Shown piece by piece: positions 1 to 12,353 of a DNA stretch of 64,000 bases. The notes beneath the pieces are model-generated. The model ran no database searches. It was given only the letters and a program-made list of their open reading frames with translations, and had not been told where the DNA came from. The stretch spans positions 31,199,280 to 31,263,279 of the forward strand of contig NC_083605.1 of assembly GCF_029168945.1 (NCBI RefSeq). The letters are read 5' to 3'. Source of the DNA: Cannabis sativa. Taxonomy: Eukaryota > Streptophyta > Magnoliopsida > Rosales > Cannabaceae. The position numbers were made by a program, and so were the translations under genes. Position 1 is the first letter of the stretch, and every line of letters starts with the position of its first letter.

Positions 1-1692
1 TTGGAAAGTAAACATGACTATGTGAATAAAGTTTCCTAGATTTATCAAACACAGGGTTTTACTGATATGATAATCTACAACAAGAGTTTACTTGCATTTG
101 AAGAAATGCTATGTTCTTTCCAGAACATTGGTTAAAGTAAAGCTCAGGTCGGATGCATGGAGTATGCATTGGAAGGGACCGATATTGAACTTTGACTTAG
201 ATTTAATTAAACTTACCGTAAAATCTATTCAAGTCAATATCGCCTAGTTGATCCTAGATCAAATGTTCTTAATCCTGTTATGATTAGGCTCAATCTTGAA
301 AGGCTAATCGTGTTCTTTGATTTGTTAGTTAAGCCTACTTTTAGGTCAGGGTTATACGTACATTTTGGGAACACGGTAGTGCAATTGAGTGGGAGCGCTA
401 GAATAAACATGGAATCTATAGCTTCTATCTGGCGAATAGTAAGCAAAGGATGATCTCCTTCGAGCTTGACCAAACGAACATAAATGGTGGAGTACTCATT
501 TCACATAAGCTGAAATATCATTTATACGGGGTCAAGTGTTTTAAGGATAAAATACATAGTAGGGTGTTACGGTAATCTAATCCCTTTACAGTGTAGATCA
601 TTCATATAGAGGATCATTGATCAAATTAGGATTATAACAATGGATAACTAATGATGCGTCTATATGGTGGAACATATAGAGCATTCTATATACTGAGAGT
701 GCAATTCTAAGTTCTATGCGTGGATTCAACGAAGAATTAATAAGTTAGTGAATTTTAGTGATAAATTCTTGATCTACTTATTGGAAGCTCGGTTATATAG
801 ACCCATGGTCCCCGCACTAGTTGAGATAATATTGTTTGTAAGACTCATGTAATTGGTTTTGATTAATCAATTATAATTCTCAAATTAGACTATGTCTGTT
901 TGTGAAATTTTCACTAAGTAAGGGCAAAATTGTAAAGAAAGAGTTGTTAGGGGCATATTTGTTAATTATGATACTTTGTATGGTTCAATTAATAAATATG
1001 ATAAATGACAATATTATTTAATAATTATTTAGAGTTATTAAATAGTTAGAATTGGCATTTAAATGGTTGAATTAGAAAATTGGTGTTTTTGAGAAAATTA
1101 GATACAAAAGTGTTAAAACTGTAAAATTGCAAAAAGCAAGGCCCAAACCCAATAAGCCATGGCCGGCCACTTTTGTAGGCAATTTAAACTGATATTTTCA
1201 TTATTTTAATGCCAAATAATTCAAACCTAACCCTAGTGGAATGCTATAAATAGAGAGTGAAGGCTTCAGGAAAATTACACTTCTAATTCAGAAAAACCTG
1301 AGCCTCTCTCTCTACCTTGGCCGCCACCCCCTCTCTCTCTTCTTCCTTGATAATTTCGAAACCCCTTAGTGATTAGAGTAGTGCCCACACACAGCAAGCA
1401 ATACCTCAATCATAGTGAGGAAGATCGTGAAGAAAGATCATCAGCAAAGGAGTTTCAGCATCAAAGATTCAGAGAAAGAGATCCAGGTTCAGATCTTGAT
1501 AATACTCTGCTACCGAAAGGATACAAGGGTTAAAGATTTGAACGGAATGAGTCATTTAATTCCGCTGCACCCAATGTAAGGTTTCTTAAACTTTATACGT
1601 GTTTATTTCATCGTTTTAGAAAGTTCATATTTACGGTGTTAATAAACATACTTGTGGGTAGATCTAAGATCCTGGTAAAATAATTTCCAGCA
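1..1692 (+). mobile_element. LTR copy A (partial) of the gag-only Copia-type family
   Basis: This is the reverse complement of the LTR repeated at 8406-10301, 14997-16893, 23209-25105, 26287-28187 and 55357-59579. The first bases here match the complement of about 10094-10117, so roughly 184 bp of the LTR lie left of the window. The inner end reads CCAGCA (1687-1692) where other copies give CCAACA. A TATA-like TATAAATAG near 1247 puts transcription on the plus strand, opposite to the other five copies. The Tat gag sequence begins directly at 1693. It is not known whether this is a solo LTR, because the left flank is missing. Small ORFs here are not genes. Confidence 0.85.
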
Positions 1693-3606
1693 GTCAGTGT
1701 CTTGACTAACATCAAGCAGCTGCCTACGGAGACCTTAAAGAACTATATAAAGAGGTTCCAAGAGGAAGCCTCGAAAACAAAGAAAGTTGACGACGGACAA
1801 CAGCTTGCCCTTCTCTAGACAGGCATCCGTACAGGGACTCCATTTTGGAACGAACTACAACAGGAAGGAGGTGCAAACCTTCAGGACTTCCAGAAAAGAG
1901 TCCAAAAATACATCAACCTTGAAGAGGCCCAAATAGTGGCCTATGGAGGATACTATCCCACCGGGATAGCAGGGTACATGCCCGGAGCCCAGCCGTCGGG
2001 TACTGTCCCGACCGCGGCTCTATCGATGAGCGGCATACAATTCTCCGCTACTCCCAGATACAGTCAGAGCCAGGTCTTGGCCCTCGCATCTTCCCATCTT
2101 GGAAATCCGTCGGGGATAAATGGACAAGCTCCCTCGCACTCCGCTCCAACCGCCAGCCTGGCAGGTCCTTCCCAGGGCTCAAGGAGTAAAAGATCCTCCA
2201 AAGGCAGCACCGGGACGGAGGAGAAGCGACAAAAGAGGGGGTTCACTCCCCAATACACCCAGTACGCGGAGTTGACGGACTCCCAAGAGCGTGTATACTT
2301 TGCTACTAGGAAAAATACGCACTACCGGAGACCACCTCCTCTGTACAAGGATAGCTCCCGGAGGGACCCCAACAAAAGATGCGAGTATCATAACGACATT
2401 GGGCACAGCACCAATGAATGCAAAAATCTCAAAGATGAGATCGAAAACCTAATCCAATTGGGGCACCTCTACGAATGGATCAAGAATCGACTGCCTCACC
2501 TCAATCCAGGTCAGGCGACAGGAGCTTTGCCACAGGGAACACCAGGGGGTGCAGCAGGAGTATTGGCTCTAGCTGCTCCCACCGGAGATGCCCAGCATAT
2601 CCCCGGCCTGCCACCCAGACCTAATGGGAGAGTGGCCATGATCTCACGAGGACCCCATATCGGTGGAACTACCCGCAAAGAATTGAAGCGGTATGCGGGG
2701 GCCATGAAGAACAATGAGGTTTGGGAGGTTACTCACCTCCTAGCTCAAAGGCCCTGGCTGATGGATCAACCCATCACGTTCACGGAAGAAGACACCAAGA
2801 CAGTGCGTTTTCCCCACCATGACCCGTTGGTCATAGAGACCCCCATCGCCAATAAATTAGTGGCCAGAGTCTTGATCGACAACGGAAGTTCTGTGAATCT
2901 ACTTTTCAAAGAGGCCTTCACTGCAATAGGCCTGACGGACCGAGACCTCTCACCCAGTGGTTCCCAACTCACGGGGTTTAACGGAACGACACTTATCCCA
3001 ATGGGGAAAGTGAGACTTCCCGTCACCTTGTGCCTGGATACCCCCCAAAGCACGTTCAAGTACTGCACTTTCGTGGTGGTAGACTGCCCAACCGCTTACA
3101 ACGCGATCCTCGGCCGACCGGCCCTGGTAGATTTCGGCGCAGTCACATCCATACGACACTTGTGCTTAAAGTTCCCAACCCAGGAAGCTGGAATAGGAAC
3201 GATGAGAAGAAATCAGGGGGAGGCGAGGCAATGTTACAACGTTGCAACTCACCTGCCCGTACTGATGGTCCGGGAAACCATTGAGCCAGAAATGGCTGAA
3301 GAAGATGAGTTGGATCCCCGCGTGGGGTCCGAGAAAATTGTAGAACCTATGGAGGATGTCGAGGAGATATCAGTGTGCGACCTCGACTCCACCAAGGTAC
3401 TCCGGCTAGGAAAAAGCCTAGACCCGGAGGAAAAAGAAAAAATAATAAAGACACTGAAGGGCGCCATCGACATTTTTGCATGGCGCCAAGAGGACATGAC
3501 TGGCGTAAGTCCCCATGTCATCACCCACGTCCTCAATGTCAACCCGGACATGCCACCAGTCCATCAATTCAGTAAAGGCCGAGGCTTTAGAGAAAGAGCT
3601 GGATAA
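1693..3606 (+). pseudogene. Tat-type Ty3/gypsy gag-protease, 5'-truncated
   Basis: Gag is the structural capsid/nucleocapsid protein of an LTR retrotransposon, and the aspartic protease matures the polyprotein. The frame is readable from 1693, with one internal TAG at 1816-1818. A CCHC-like knuckle (CEYHNDIGHSTNEC) lies near 2378-2420. The protease active site appears as LIDNGSS near 2875-2895, followed by the AILGRP motif near 3100. This layout fits the Tat/Retand lineage. The N-terminal part of gag is missing because LTR copy A abuts position 1693. The frame is lost near 3575, where pol continues in another frame. It is a non-functional relic. Confidence 0.85.
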
Positions 3607-4198
3607 GCTTTTAACAAATAGCATGATCCGCGACGTATACTATCCAGAATGGCTAGCCAATCCGGTATTGGTGCCAAAGCCTAACGGAACTTGGCGAGTC
3701 TGTATAGACTTCACCGATCTAAACAATGCTTGTCCGAAGGACTGTTTCCCTTTGCCCAGTATAGATCAGATGGTAGACGCCACTTCTAGATTCAAGCTAC
3801 TATCCTTCATCGACGCCTACGCCGGATTCAAGCTACTATCCTTCATGGACCGATAAGGGGGTATACTGCTACCTGGTCATGCCTTTCGGACTGAAGAACG
3901 CTGGTGCGACCTACCAAAGAATGGTCAACCGGATGTTCAAAGGCCTCTTAGGGCGAAACATGGAGGTGTACGTAAACGACATGCTCGTCAAGTCTAAAGC
4001 ATGCAGTAGCCATGCAGACGACTTGGAAGAGTGTTTCGAGGTAGTTCGGAGATACGGAATGAAGCTCAACCCAAAGAAATGCACCTTTGGGGTCAAATCA
4101 GGAAAGTTCCTGGGCTTCATCGTCAGCCAGTGGGGGATTGAGGCAAACCCGGAAAAAATTCAAGCTCTCCTGAGCATGCCATCCCCAAGAAGCATAAA
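3577..4198 (+). pseudogene. Tat-type reverse transcriptase, broken, YVDD changed to YVND
   Basis: The early RT motifs (WLANPVLVPK, WRVCIDFTDLNNACPKD) lie at about 3650-3745. At about 3795-3850 a segment is duplicated (KLLSFIDAY, then KLLSFMDR) and the residues normally between it and TDKGVYCY are missing; a stop ends this frame at 3854-3856. The reading resumes with MPFGLKNAGATYQR from 3879. The catalytic motif reads YVND: codon AAC at 3975-3977 stands where the family has Asp, which removes a metal-binding carboxylate. A further frameshift occurs near 4195. The enzyme cannot be active. Confidence 0.88.
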
Positions 4199-5210
4199 GA
4201 CGTGCAGAGCCTAACCGGAAAGGTTGCTGCCCTGAGCCGCTTTATCTCCCGATCTACAGACAAGTGCATTCTCTTCTTCAACATATTGAAGAAGTGCCAA
4301 AAGTTTGAATGGTCGGACGAGTGCGAGGAGGCATTCAAAAAGTTGAAAGAACACATGGCCAAGCCTCCAATCCTGTCGAAACCCCTTCTTGGAGAGGACC
4401 TGTTCCTATATTTGGCCGTCTCCGAGCACGCGGTCAGCGCTGCCCTAGTCCGGGAAGAAGAGAAAACTCAACATCCCGTGTACTACGTCAGCAAGTGCAT
4501 GATAGGGGCGGAGACGCGGTACCCCATCATCGAAAAATTAGTTTTCTACCTCCTGATGGCCTCAAGAAAATTAAGGCCGTACTTCCAAGCACACCCAATC
4601 AAAGTATTGACCAATCACCCGCTCCGAGTCCTGCAAAAGCCAGAGGCGTCCGGAAGGCTCCTCAAATGGGCAATGGAGTTAAGTCAATTTGACTTACACT
4701 ACATACCCCGCATCTCCATAAAAGGGCAAGCCTTGGCAGACTTCATCACCGAATGTAATGAAGCCGAGACAACCGCGAATGCGCCAATACCATCGGTCCC
4801 CACATGGAGAGTATTTGTGGACGGAGCCTCTAATGAAAACGGGTCCGGAGCGGGGGTTGCGATGATATCCCCGACCGAACTTCGACTCCAGGCAGCCCTA
4901 CAGTTTGACTTCTCAGCTTCAAACAACGAAGCCGAATATGAAGCCTTGATAGCAGAGCTGAGATTAGCAAAGGCCGTGGGGGCCAAAAGAGTAGAAGTCT
5001 ACAGTAACTCCCAACTGGTTGTAAACCAGATATCGGGAGAGTATCAAACACGTGGCGAGCGAATGGCTGCATATGTAACAATAGTCCAGGAACTGCTCCA
5101 CGAGTTCACAGACTACAAAGTAGAAAGAATCCGCCGCTAAAAGAACGCTCACGGGGACTGTCTGGCTAAGTTAGCTTCAGACAGTGAAATCGAAGGACTG
5201 AGGGTAGTAC
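4199..5210 (+). pseudogene. Tat-type tandem RNase H region
   Basis: The segment up to about 4760 is the RT-linked RNase H of Ty3/gypsy pol (FLYLAVSEHAVSAALVRE, then HPVYYVSK, then HYIPR). From about 4800 a second RNase H follows (WRVFVDGASNENGSGAG, NNEAEYEALIAEL, VYSNSQLVVNQ). A second, archaeal-like RNase H of this kind is a known mark of the Tat lineage. In the usual DGA/E/D/D set, the Asp before SQLVV is Asn here (YSNSQLV). One in-frame stop TAA at 5138-5140 separates this part from the integrase. The order gag-PR-RT-RH-aRH-INT is as expected for Tat. Confidence 0.85.
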
Positions 5211-6517
5211 TCGTGGAACGCTTGGCAGAGCCAAGCATCAAAATAAAAGAGGCCATAGTAATGGTTGGGCAGGAACCCAACTGGATGGTCCCCATCATAG
5301 AATACATAATAAAAGGTGAGTTGCCCCAAGAAAGGGCACTGCCTAGAAAGATCCAGTACCAGGCTCATCGTTATGTAATGATGGATAAAATTCTCTACCG
5401 AAGAGGACTCAGCATGCCTTATTTAAGGTGTGTATCGGACCCTGAAGCTAGGCAAATTATGCTAGAGGTCAACGAAGGGTTCTGTAGAAATCATACAGGA
5501 GGACCCAGTCTCTCAAAGAAAATATTGAGACAGGGATACTTCTGGCCAACAATGAAAAAGGATTGCATAGAATACGTCCAAAAATGTAATTCCTGCCAAA
5601 GGTTCGCGAACATACCGAGAGCTCCTCCCAATGAAATTACCCTGATGACTAGCCCCTGGCCCTTCGCGGTCTGGGGAATAGATCTTATTGGGTCCCTGCC
5701 AACAGGAAAGGGAGGAGTAAAGTATGCAATAGTAGCAGTAGACTACTTCACCAAATGGACGGAGGCTGAGCCCATGAAGACTATAACTGCTAAAAAAGCA
5801 CTAGACTTTGTTATCAAAAACATAGTGTGTCGATATGGCTTGCCTCACAAAATAGTCTCTGACAATGGAAAGCAATTTGATTGCGAAGAGTTCACTGACT
5901 TCTGCAACCAACACGGAGTCGTAAAAAGCTTCTCCGCGGTGGCAAGGCCGCAAACAAACGGACAAGCAGAAGCAGTTAATAAAATTCTAAAGGTCACCCT
6001 AAAGAAAAAGCTACTGGCCTGCAAAAAAAATTGGCCCGAAGAGTTACCAAGAGTGTTATGGGCCTATCGGATGACCCCAAGAACCACGACCGGCCACTCG
6101 CCTTTCTCAATGGCGTACGGTTGTGAAGCGATTGTCCCGGTAGAAACGTTATTCCCGTCCCACAGGATAACGACTTACAATCTAGCTACAAACCAAGGTT
6201 TATTACAAGAAGCGCTAGATCAAGTTGAAGAACTCCGGGACGAGTCACAAATACGAATGGCAGCTTATCAAAAGAAGGTGACCAAATATTTTAACTCCAA
6301 AGTTAAAAACAGAAAATTCGCTATTGGGGATATGGTCTTAAGAAGAGTCTTCCTAGCCACCCAAGAACCCGGAGTGGGGGTACTTGGGCCAAATTGGGAA
6401 GGACCATATGAAATCGATGACGAAATCAGTTTAGGCACTTATAAGCTAAAAAGGATGGATGGAACCATTGTGCCAAGGGCCTGGAACGCCAATCACCTCC
6501 GAAAATATTACCAATAG
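5211..6517 (+). pseudogene. Tat-type integrase
   Basis: Integrase inserts the cDNA of the retrotransposon into host DNA. A zinc-binding HHCC-type region is visible (NHTGG ... YVQKCNSCQ, about 5490-5600). The DDE core follows: Asp in GIDLIG (about 5680), Asp in SDNGKQF (about 5860) and Glu in NGQAEAVNK (about 5960). The C-terminal part runs to LRKYYQ and a natural stop at 6515-6517, with no chromodomain seen. This 434-codon stretch is uninterrupted, but the upstream stop and the dead RT make the element non-autonomous. Confidence 0.88.
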
Positions 6518-7018
6518 TCCAAAAGTGTAACTTAGGCTTTGTTTAAAGGGTTTGTACCGTCTAAGTGTACGCAGCCTCTGTATTTTAAATAAAATGAGTA
6601 CCTTAAAAACAAAGTTTTCATGCCACTCAGGGGGGTACTAAGGCATACAACACGGACAGACAAAAAACAGGCCAAAAGTAAAATATCCTGACCTAAAGGG
6701 CAGGTCCAAAAAGAAAAAAAGAGTATGCACCAAAAAGAGCATATATATAAACATCCTGACCCAAAGGGCAGGTCCAAAAAGAAAAAATTTGTGCATAAAA
6801 AAGGATCATATATATAGAAACCTGGCCCTAAGGGCAGGTAAAAAAAAATACAAAGGGCCCGGGGATAGGTCTTAACCATTGTTTCCCCTCAAAAAATAAA
6901 ACAACTATTAAATAAAGATTGTCTTAAATAAAAGCAAATTAGCTGTAAATAAATAAATAAAAAAAAAAGAGATAAGAAAAATCTGGGTTGTAATGGGTTG
7001 GATTTGGAACGGCCTAGT
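6518..7018 (+). repeat. Tat 3' untranslated region with tandem repeats
   Basis: About 500 bp between the integrase stop and the antisense ORF. Three head-to-tail units start at 6687, 6755 and 6821 (spacing 68 and 66 bp), each opening CCTGRCCNNAAGGGCAGGT, the last one partial. Tandem repeats in this position are described for Tat/Ogre elements. Poly-purine runs follow at 6890-6975. No coding sequence is seen. Confidence 0.75.
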
Positions 7019-8405
7019 CAATGCGAGGAGGAAGGCGAGGACCAATGCATGCCTCTAACATGGCGTCAATCTTCTTCTTCTTCTCCCGGAATTTGGCAAT
7101 CATCTCAGGAGGTTTTGGGTAGAAGTCGAGCTTGATACTCTGGCCATTTGTTGACCAGGCCATGTAGACGCCATCATCGAAGCGCTAGATGCAACGGCTG
7201 CAGGAGATAAGAGAAAGGAGCTCATCTTTCTTAGCCTTCTTCAAGGATTGGTCTTTAAAGTCCTTAAGCTCCTTCAGCTCCACGGCCAAGTTAGCCCTGG
7301 ACTCCAAGTCCGCCTGGTGCAATTCCTCTAAGGACTTTACCCTAGCGGCCATTTCGTCTAAGGCCTCCCTAGCCTCCCGGAGCTCGCGTTTGGCCTTGGC
7401 AACAGCCTCGCCCTCCGCCCTCAATGCTTCCCGGTGCTTTACCTCCAGCCTATCCCTCCGAAGGACCTCCTCTCGGATCATCGCCTCCGCTTGGGCTTCC
7501 CTTTGCTTAGCCTCTTCCTCGAACTTGGCCTTAGCAAGGGCCTCCTGTCGCGCAACCTCCTCCTGGAGCGACCGCCTTTCAGCAGACAGGTCCTGCAGGA
7601 TCTTCACGACTTTATCTATGCCCCCAAATTCGGACAAGACGAAGCCGTGATTAATTATGTTTTTGGAAAGGCGGCCGGCCTCTGCAGCAAGCTGGAAAAG
7701 GAAGCAAGAGTGAGTAAAGGCCTTAAGCAAAATAATGAAAAAAGAAGTAAATCACAGAATACTTACCGCGGCCAAGGAGTGGCTGAGATCCTGAGCTTGG
7801 AAGACGGAGTTCAAGGATGCACAAGCAGCGTACCGCTTAGGCGCGCACCGGGTTAGCTGAGAGATGTACTCGTCGGTCATCTCCGCGACAAAAGGAGCCA
7901 AGGTAGGCCCGAGGAAACGATTGAACCAGTCCGTCAGGGGGTCCAGGTTTAGATCCCACGGGTTCTGGTAGTTCTCCTCGTTAAGGAAATTTTGCACCTC
8001 CTCTCGCAAAACCCTCCTCAAGGCCTCCACCTCAGCATGCCCTCGGGACTACTCGTCAAGGGCATAATTGTACTTGGCTATCTGAAGCTCCTGCCTCGCC
8101 TCATCTCCGAGAACCGAAGTCAGCACAATGCTAGGAGGCACTGTAAATTCCTCCGCCTCGGGAGGGATCCCGAATTCATGGCTCGGAGCCGGAGTGTCCA
8201 CCCTCTGCCGCCGTTTAGGTGTCTCCTCAGCTACCATCTTGCCTTTGCGCTTGCACACCAAAGCAACCTCTTGCTCTTCTTCACTTTCTTCAACTTCCCC
8301 AGGAAGAGCCCATTGCTCTTCTTGACCTTCTTTAGCTTCCTCAAGAAGTACCTCCTCCTCATCCACTAAGTCTATAGTGTTTGGAAGGGCACTGAAAGAA
8401 GCTTT
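7019..8405 (-). pseudogene. C-terminal half of the Tat antisense ORF
   Basis: Minus-strand coding sequence interrupted by solo LTR copy B. It continues the frame of 10302-10404 exactly across the GCTTT TSD. It includes an acidic segment (about 8366-8250), a segment ending HSLAA, a probable intron (7692-7766, GT donor and AG acceptor visible on the minus strand), then a long coiled coil rich in Glu, Lys, Arg and Ala (about 7691-7190) and a C-terminal tail to about 7019. In-frame stops lie at 8049-8051 and near 7183-7185. Antisense ORFs between pol and the 3' LTR are known in Tat elements; their function is unknown. Confidence 0.7.
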
Positions 8406-10301
8406 TGTTGGAAATTATTTTACCAGGATCTTAGATCTACTCACAAGTATGTTTATTAACACCCTAAATATGAACTTTCTAAAACGATGAAATAAACACA
8501 TATAAAGTTTAGGAAACCTTACATTGGGTGCAGCGGAACATAATGACTCCTTCCGTTCAGATATCTAGCCCTTGATTCCTTTCTGTTGCAGAGCATTATC
8601 AATATCTGAACGTGGATCTCTTTCTCTGAATCTTTGATGCTGAAACTCCTTCTTGCTGAAAGTCTTTCTTCACGATCTTCCTCACTATGATTGAGGTATC
8701 ACTTGCTGTGTGTGGGCACTACTCATACACTAAGGTAATTTCGAAATTCAAGAGGAAGAGAGAGAGAGTGGGTTCGGCCAAAGATAGGGAGAGAGAAGGC
8801 TCAGGTTTTTCTGATTCAGAAAGTGTCAGAAGAAAAGTGTAATTTTCCTGAAGCCTTCACTATCTATTTATAGCATTCCACTAGGGTTAGGTTTGAATTA
8901 TTTGGCATTAAAATAATGAAAATATCAGAGATAAATTCCTATAAAAGTGGCCGGCCCTATACTAGTGGATTTGGGCCTCACTTTTTGCAATTTTGCAGTT
9001 TTATCTTTTCTGCATCTGATTTTCTGAAAAACGCCAATTTTCTAATTCAACCATTCAAATGCCAATTCTAACTATTTAATAACTATAAATAATTATTAAA
9101 TAATATTGTCATTTATCATATTTATTAATTGAACCATACAAAGTATCATAATTAACAAATATGCCCCTAATAACTCTTTCTTTACAATTTCGCCCTTACT
9201 TAGTGAAAATTTCACAAATAGACATAGTCTAATTTGAGAATTATAATTGATTAATCAAAACCAATTATATGAGTCTTACAAGCAATATTATCTCAACTAG
9301 TGGGGGGACCATGGGTCTATATAACTGAGCTTCCAATAAGTAGATCAAGAATTTAGCACTAAAATTCACTGACTTATTAATTCTTCGTTGAATCCACGCA
9401 TAGAACTTAGAATTGCACTCTCAGTATATAGAATGCTCTATATGTTCCACCATATAGACACATCATTAGTTATCCATTTTTATAATCCTAATGTGATCAA
9501 TGATCCTCTATATGAATGATCTACACTGTACAGGGATTAAATTACCGTTACACCCTACAATGTATTTATTCCTTAAAACACTTGACCCCGTATAAATGAT
9601 ATTTCAACTTATGTGAAATGAGTACTCCACCATTTATGTTCGTTTGGTCAAGCTCGAAGGAGATCATCCTTTGCTTACTATTCGCCAGATAGAAGCTATA
9701 GATTCCATGTTTATGATAGTGCTCCCACTCAATTGCACTACCGTGTTCCCAAAATGTACGTATCACCCTGACCTAAAAGTAGGCTTAACTAACAAATCAA
9801 AGAACACGAATACCCTCTCGACATTGAGCCTAATCATAACAGGATTAAGAACATTTGATCTAGGATCAACTTGGCGATATTGACTTGAATAGATTTTACG
9901 GTAAGTTTAATTAAATCTAAGTCAAAGTTCAATATCGGCCCCTTCCGATGCATACTCCATGCATCCAACCTGAGCTTTACTTTAACCAATGCTCTGGAAA
10001 GAACATAGCACTTCTCCAACTGCAAGTAAAATCTGTTGTATATTATCATATCAGTAAAACTCTATGTCTGATAAATCTAGGAAACTTTATTCACATAGTC
10101 ATGTTTACTTTCCAATGTGTTGACGGCACAATAAACAGGATCAAGTATGTGAAAAGGGTTTCAGATGAATTTATACATTATGTACATATAATCATGAAAT
10201 AAATCATGTGAACCTTGCAACATTAAATGTTATTTCTGATCTATATTAATAAGTAAATCTGATTATATTGAAATGAGTTATTTAGGGCATAAAACCCAAC
10301 A
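8406..10301 (-). mobile_element. Solo LTR copy B (1896 bp, TSD GCTTT)
   Basis: The element begins TGTTGGAAATTATTTTACC and ends GCATAAAACCCAACA. The five bases GCTTT occur immediately before (8401-8405) and after (10302-10306), a perfect TSD, with no internal region. A TATA-like CTATAAATAG on the minus strand (about 8866-8876) marks transcription orientation. It splits the antisense ORF of the Tat element. The short ORFs within it are not genes. Confidence 0.95.
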
Positions 10302-11867
10302 GCTTTCATGGGGGTGACCATCTGGGAAGAAGTTGGAGGAAGGGAAGCATCACGACTATGGGCTCCGGCAAGGGTGGCCAAGATCGCCTCCATGGGATTA
10401 GCTGCTGCAACAAGAGAAAAGAGTTAAGTGTTAGAATATCTGTGAAAGCAGTAAACACTTAAAAAGCAATCAAACTAGTCCTACCCTGACCCTCTAATTC
10501 GGCCCTAGCAAAGTTCCGAATCTTAACACTGGCTGCATCATCCCCGAGATAGCTGTCCAAGGGACGAAACCAGCTAAAAGAAAGATAGGCTGAAGGATCC
10601 AAGGGGACGGGCACCGGAGGTCCATAACCCACCGACCTAAATAATCTCCTAAGTTGGAGAAATAATAATCCTTTGCATGATCCCCCCACCGGGTCGAGGG
10701 CATCCTAAACCTAAGGAGACGTTCATTGAACCCTACAGGCCTAAGGCTAGCATATTCGCAAACAGAAGGGACGTAATGTATTGTTAAAGGGGACTTACCA
10801 GAGCCGGAAGTACTGGCATCAAGAGCCCCCGTATTCGGTACCTGGACGGTAGGCCTTGGCCTGGGAGCCCTCTTCTCAACCGGGCTCCCAATGCGAAGGG
10901 GTCTCCCGACAGCCGCCTGGGTCCTCCTCTCAACCGGACTCCCAACGCGACGGGGCCTCCCCGCAGCTGCCTGGGCCTTGGTGTAAGCCTTCTCCTGGGC
11001 CTTCCAGTCGAGATACTCTCGGTACTTCTCTTCTGCAGTGGCAATGATCTCATCCCGGAAGGTCTTCTCCGCGGCCGGAACCCTTACGTTTGGGCAGATA
11101 ACCTTAGAAAGGTTGGAGTCCTCCACCAACTGATGCCCTAGGATCAGCTTGGCCTTCCAGTAATTCTCCGTCGTGACCAATCCCCCGACGCCAAGATCCT
11201 TCTTGTCATAAGTGGCAAAGGTCTTGGCCCGTTGGTGGAAGAGCTGAGTGGGCGCGGTCCGCTCATACGGAGGGATCCTAACCCATTCCGTGAGAAGCTC
11301 CGGGTGCTCCACAGCTCAGAACCCGGAGGAGAAGAAGAAGCGATGGCAATACTCCTTGACGTGTTTTTGCTGGTTGAAAGGGACCGAGCCCTCATTCAAA
11401 GGGTGGGCCCGGAAGCCGTAAAAGCCGTCCTTAAGTTTGTCCCCCTTCTTGGGGACAGAAACGAGTTCATAAAAGTACAAAATCTCTGCCGGACTGGGAG
11501 AGCCCCATCCCCGGGCAGAGTAAAAAATAAATAAGCCTGAAAGCAGGCGGTAAGCTTGTGGAATAAGTTGGTATGGCGCAAGGCCGACAAATACAAGGAA
11601 ATTAATGAAATAATTCTGAAAGGGAAGCATAGCCCCGGTCATCAAATGCGTCTGGCTCCAAGCATCGAAGCCTCCGTAATTGTGATTGGGCGTCTCCGCG
11701 TCACGGGGCGGCCGGTGGTACGTCCCGGAAGTCGCAGGCTTGATGCCGACCACCACCACAATGTTCTCCAGTTGGTGAGGGCAAGTTAAGGTGGAGTGAA
11801 GCTCGGTCGCTTCCCACCCTGTAGCACGAGGCCTATACCCCTCCTGGGCGACGGGACCCACCATCAC
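10302..11867 (-). pseudogene. N-terminal half of the Tat antisense ORF ('putative gypsy type transposon' domain)
   Basis: Read on the minus strand from 11867. Residues around 11700-11520 (MLPFQNYFINFLVFVGLAP, then PQAYRLLSGLFIFY, then ARGWGSPSPAEILYFYEL) match my recollection of the plant family annotated as putative gypsy-type transposon (Transposase_28). One in-frame stop TGA lies at 11316-11318, and the frame then continues from VEHPELLTEW to about 10494. A proline/arginine/glycine-rich imperfect repeat lies near 10850-10960. A probable intron runs about 10405-10490, after which coding resumes to the copy B insertion. Function is unknown; it is a relic. Confidence 0.7.
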
Positions 11868-12246
11868 CTCTTATATTGGGTCTTGATTCCTGCCATAAAC
11901 AGTACGATCTTGTATTCGGTCTTGATTCCTGCCATAAACAGTTTGTATATTCTGATTGTATTAAGACACAATCGAATTTAATAAGGAAAAATGCAATAAT
12001 TAAAGTTTCCTTTAAGAACTAACTTTCCATAAGAGAATTGCTTCTCTTACAAGAAGTTTCCATACAAGAAAAGTCCAGCTGAAAATGCATCTTTCCCAAC
12101 ATAAAAAAGAGCAATAAAAACCGAATAAACAAGGTAAGAAAATTGATTATGAATGCAAATAGATCTTACCATAAAGTAAAAAAATATTTTTGCATCTAAC
12201 TTGCCAAAAAAAGACTTTACAAAACATATATAAAATTTAAGAATAT
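11868..12246 (-). mobile_element. Inverted, truncated LTR fragment of the 47738-48888 family, plus flank
   Basis: The reverse complement of about 11890-12221 aligns by eye with the first 300 bp of the solo LTR at 47738-48888: both open TGTAAAGTC followed by TTTTTTTGGCAAGTTAG, and both carry GAGAAGCAATTCTCTT. The LTR start is at 12221 on the minus strand, and its inner part is lost near 11890. A roughly 35-bp motif (GGTCTTGATTCCTGCCATAA) is duplicated at about 11880-11940. Bases 12231-12246 are the left TSD of the LINE. Confidence 0.7.
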
Positions 12247-12353
12247 ATTTTTTTTGATGAATCAGAATTTGTATTAGCACAAGAAACAATTTGATTACAC
12301 CCAAATAGCACCCAAATAGACCTATAAAAAAGAGCTATACAATTACAATATAT

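Noticed and set aside
7189..7856. Plus-strand ORFs opposite the coiled-coil antisense ORF
   Set aside because: Shadows of the minus-strand coding sequence, which has the better domain and intron support.
11880..12221. 3' LTR of the Tat element
   Set aside because: The fragment is in minus orientation and starts at 12221, while gag-pol is on the plus strand; it matches a separate LTR family at 47738-48888.
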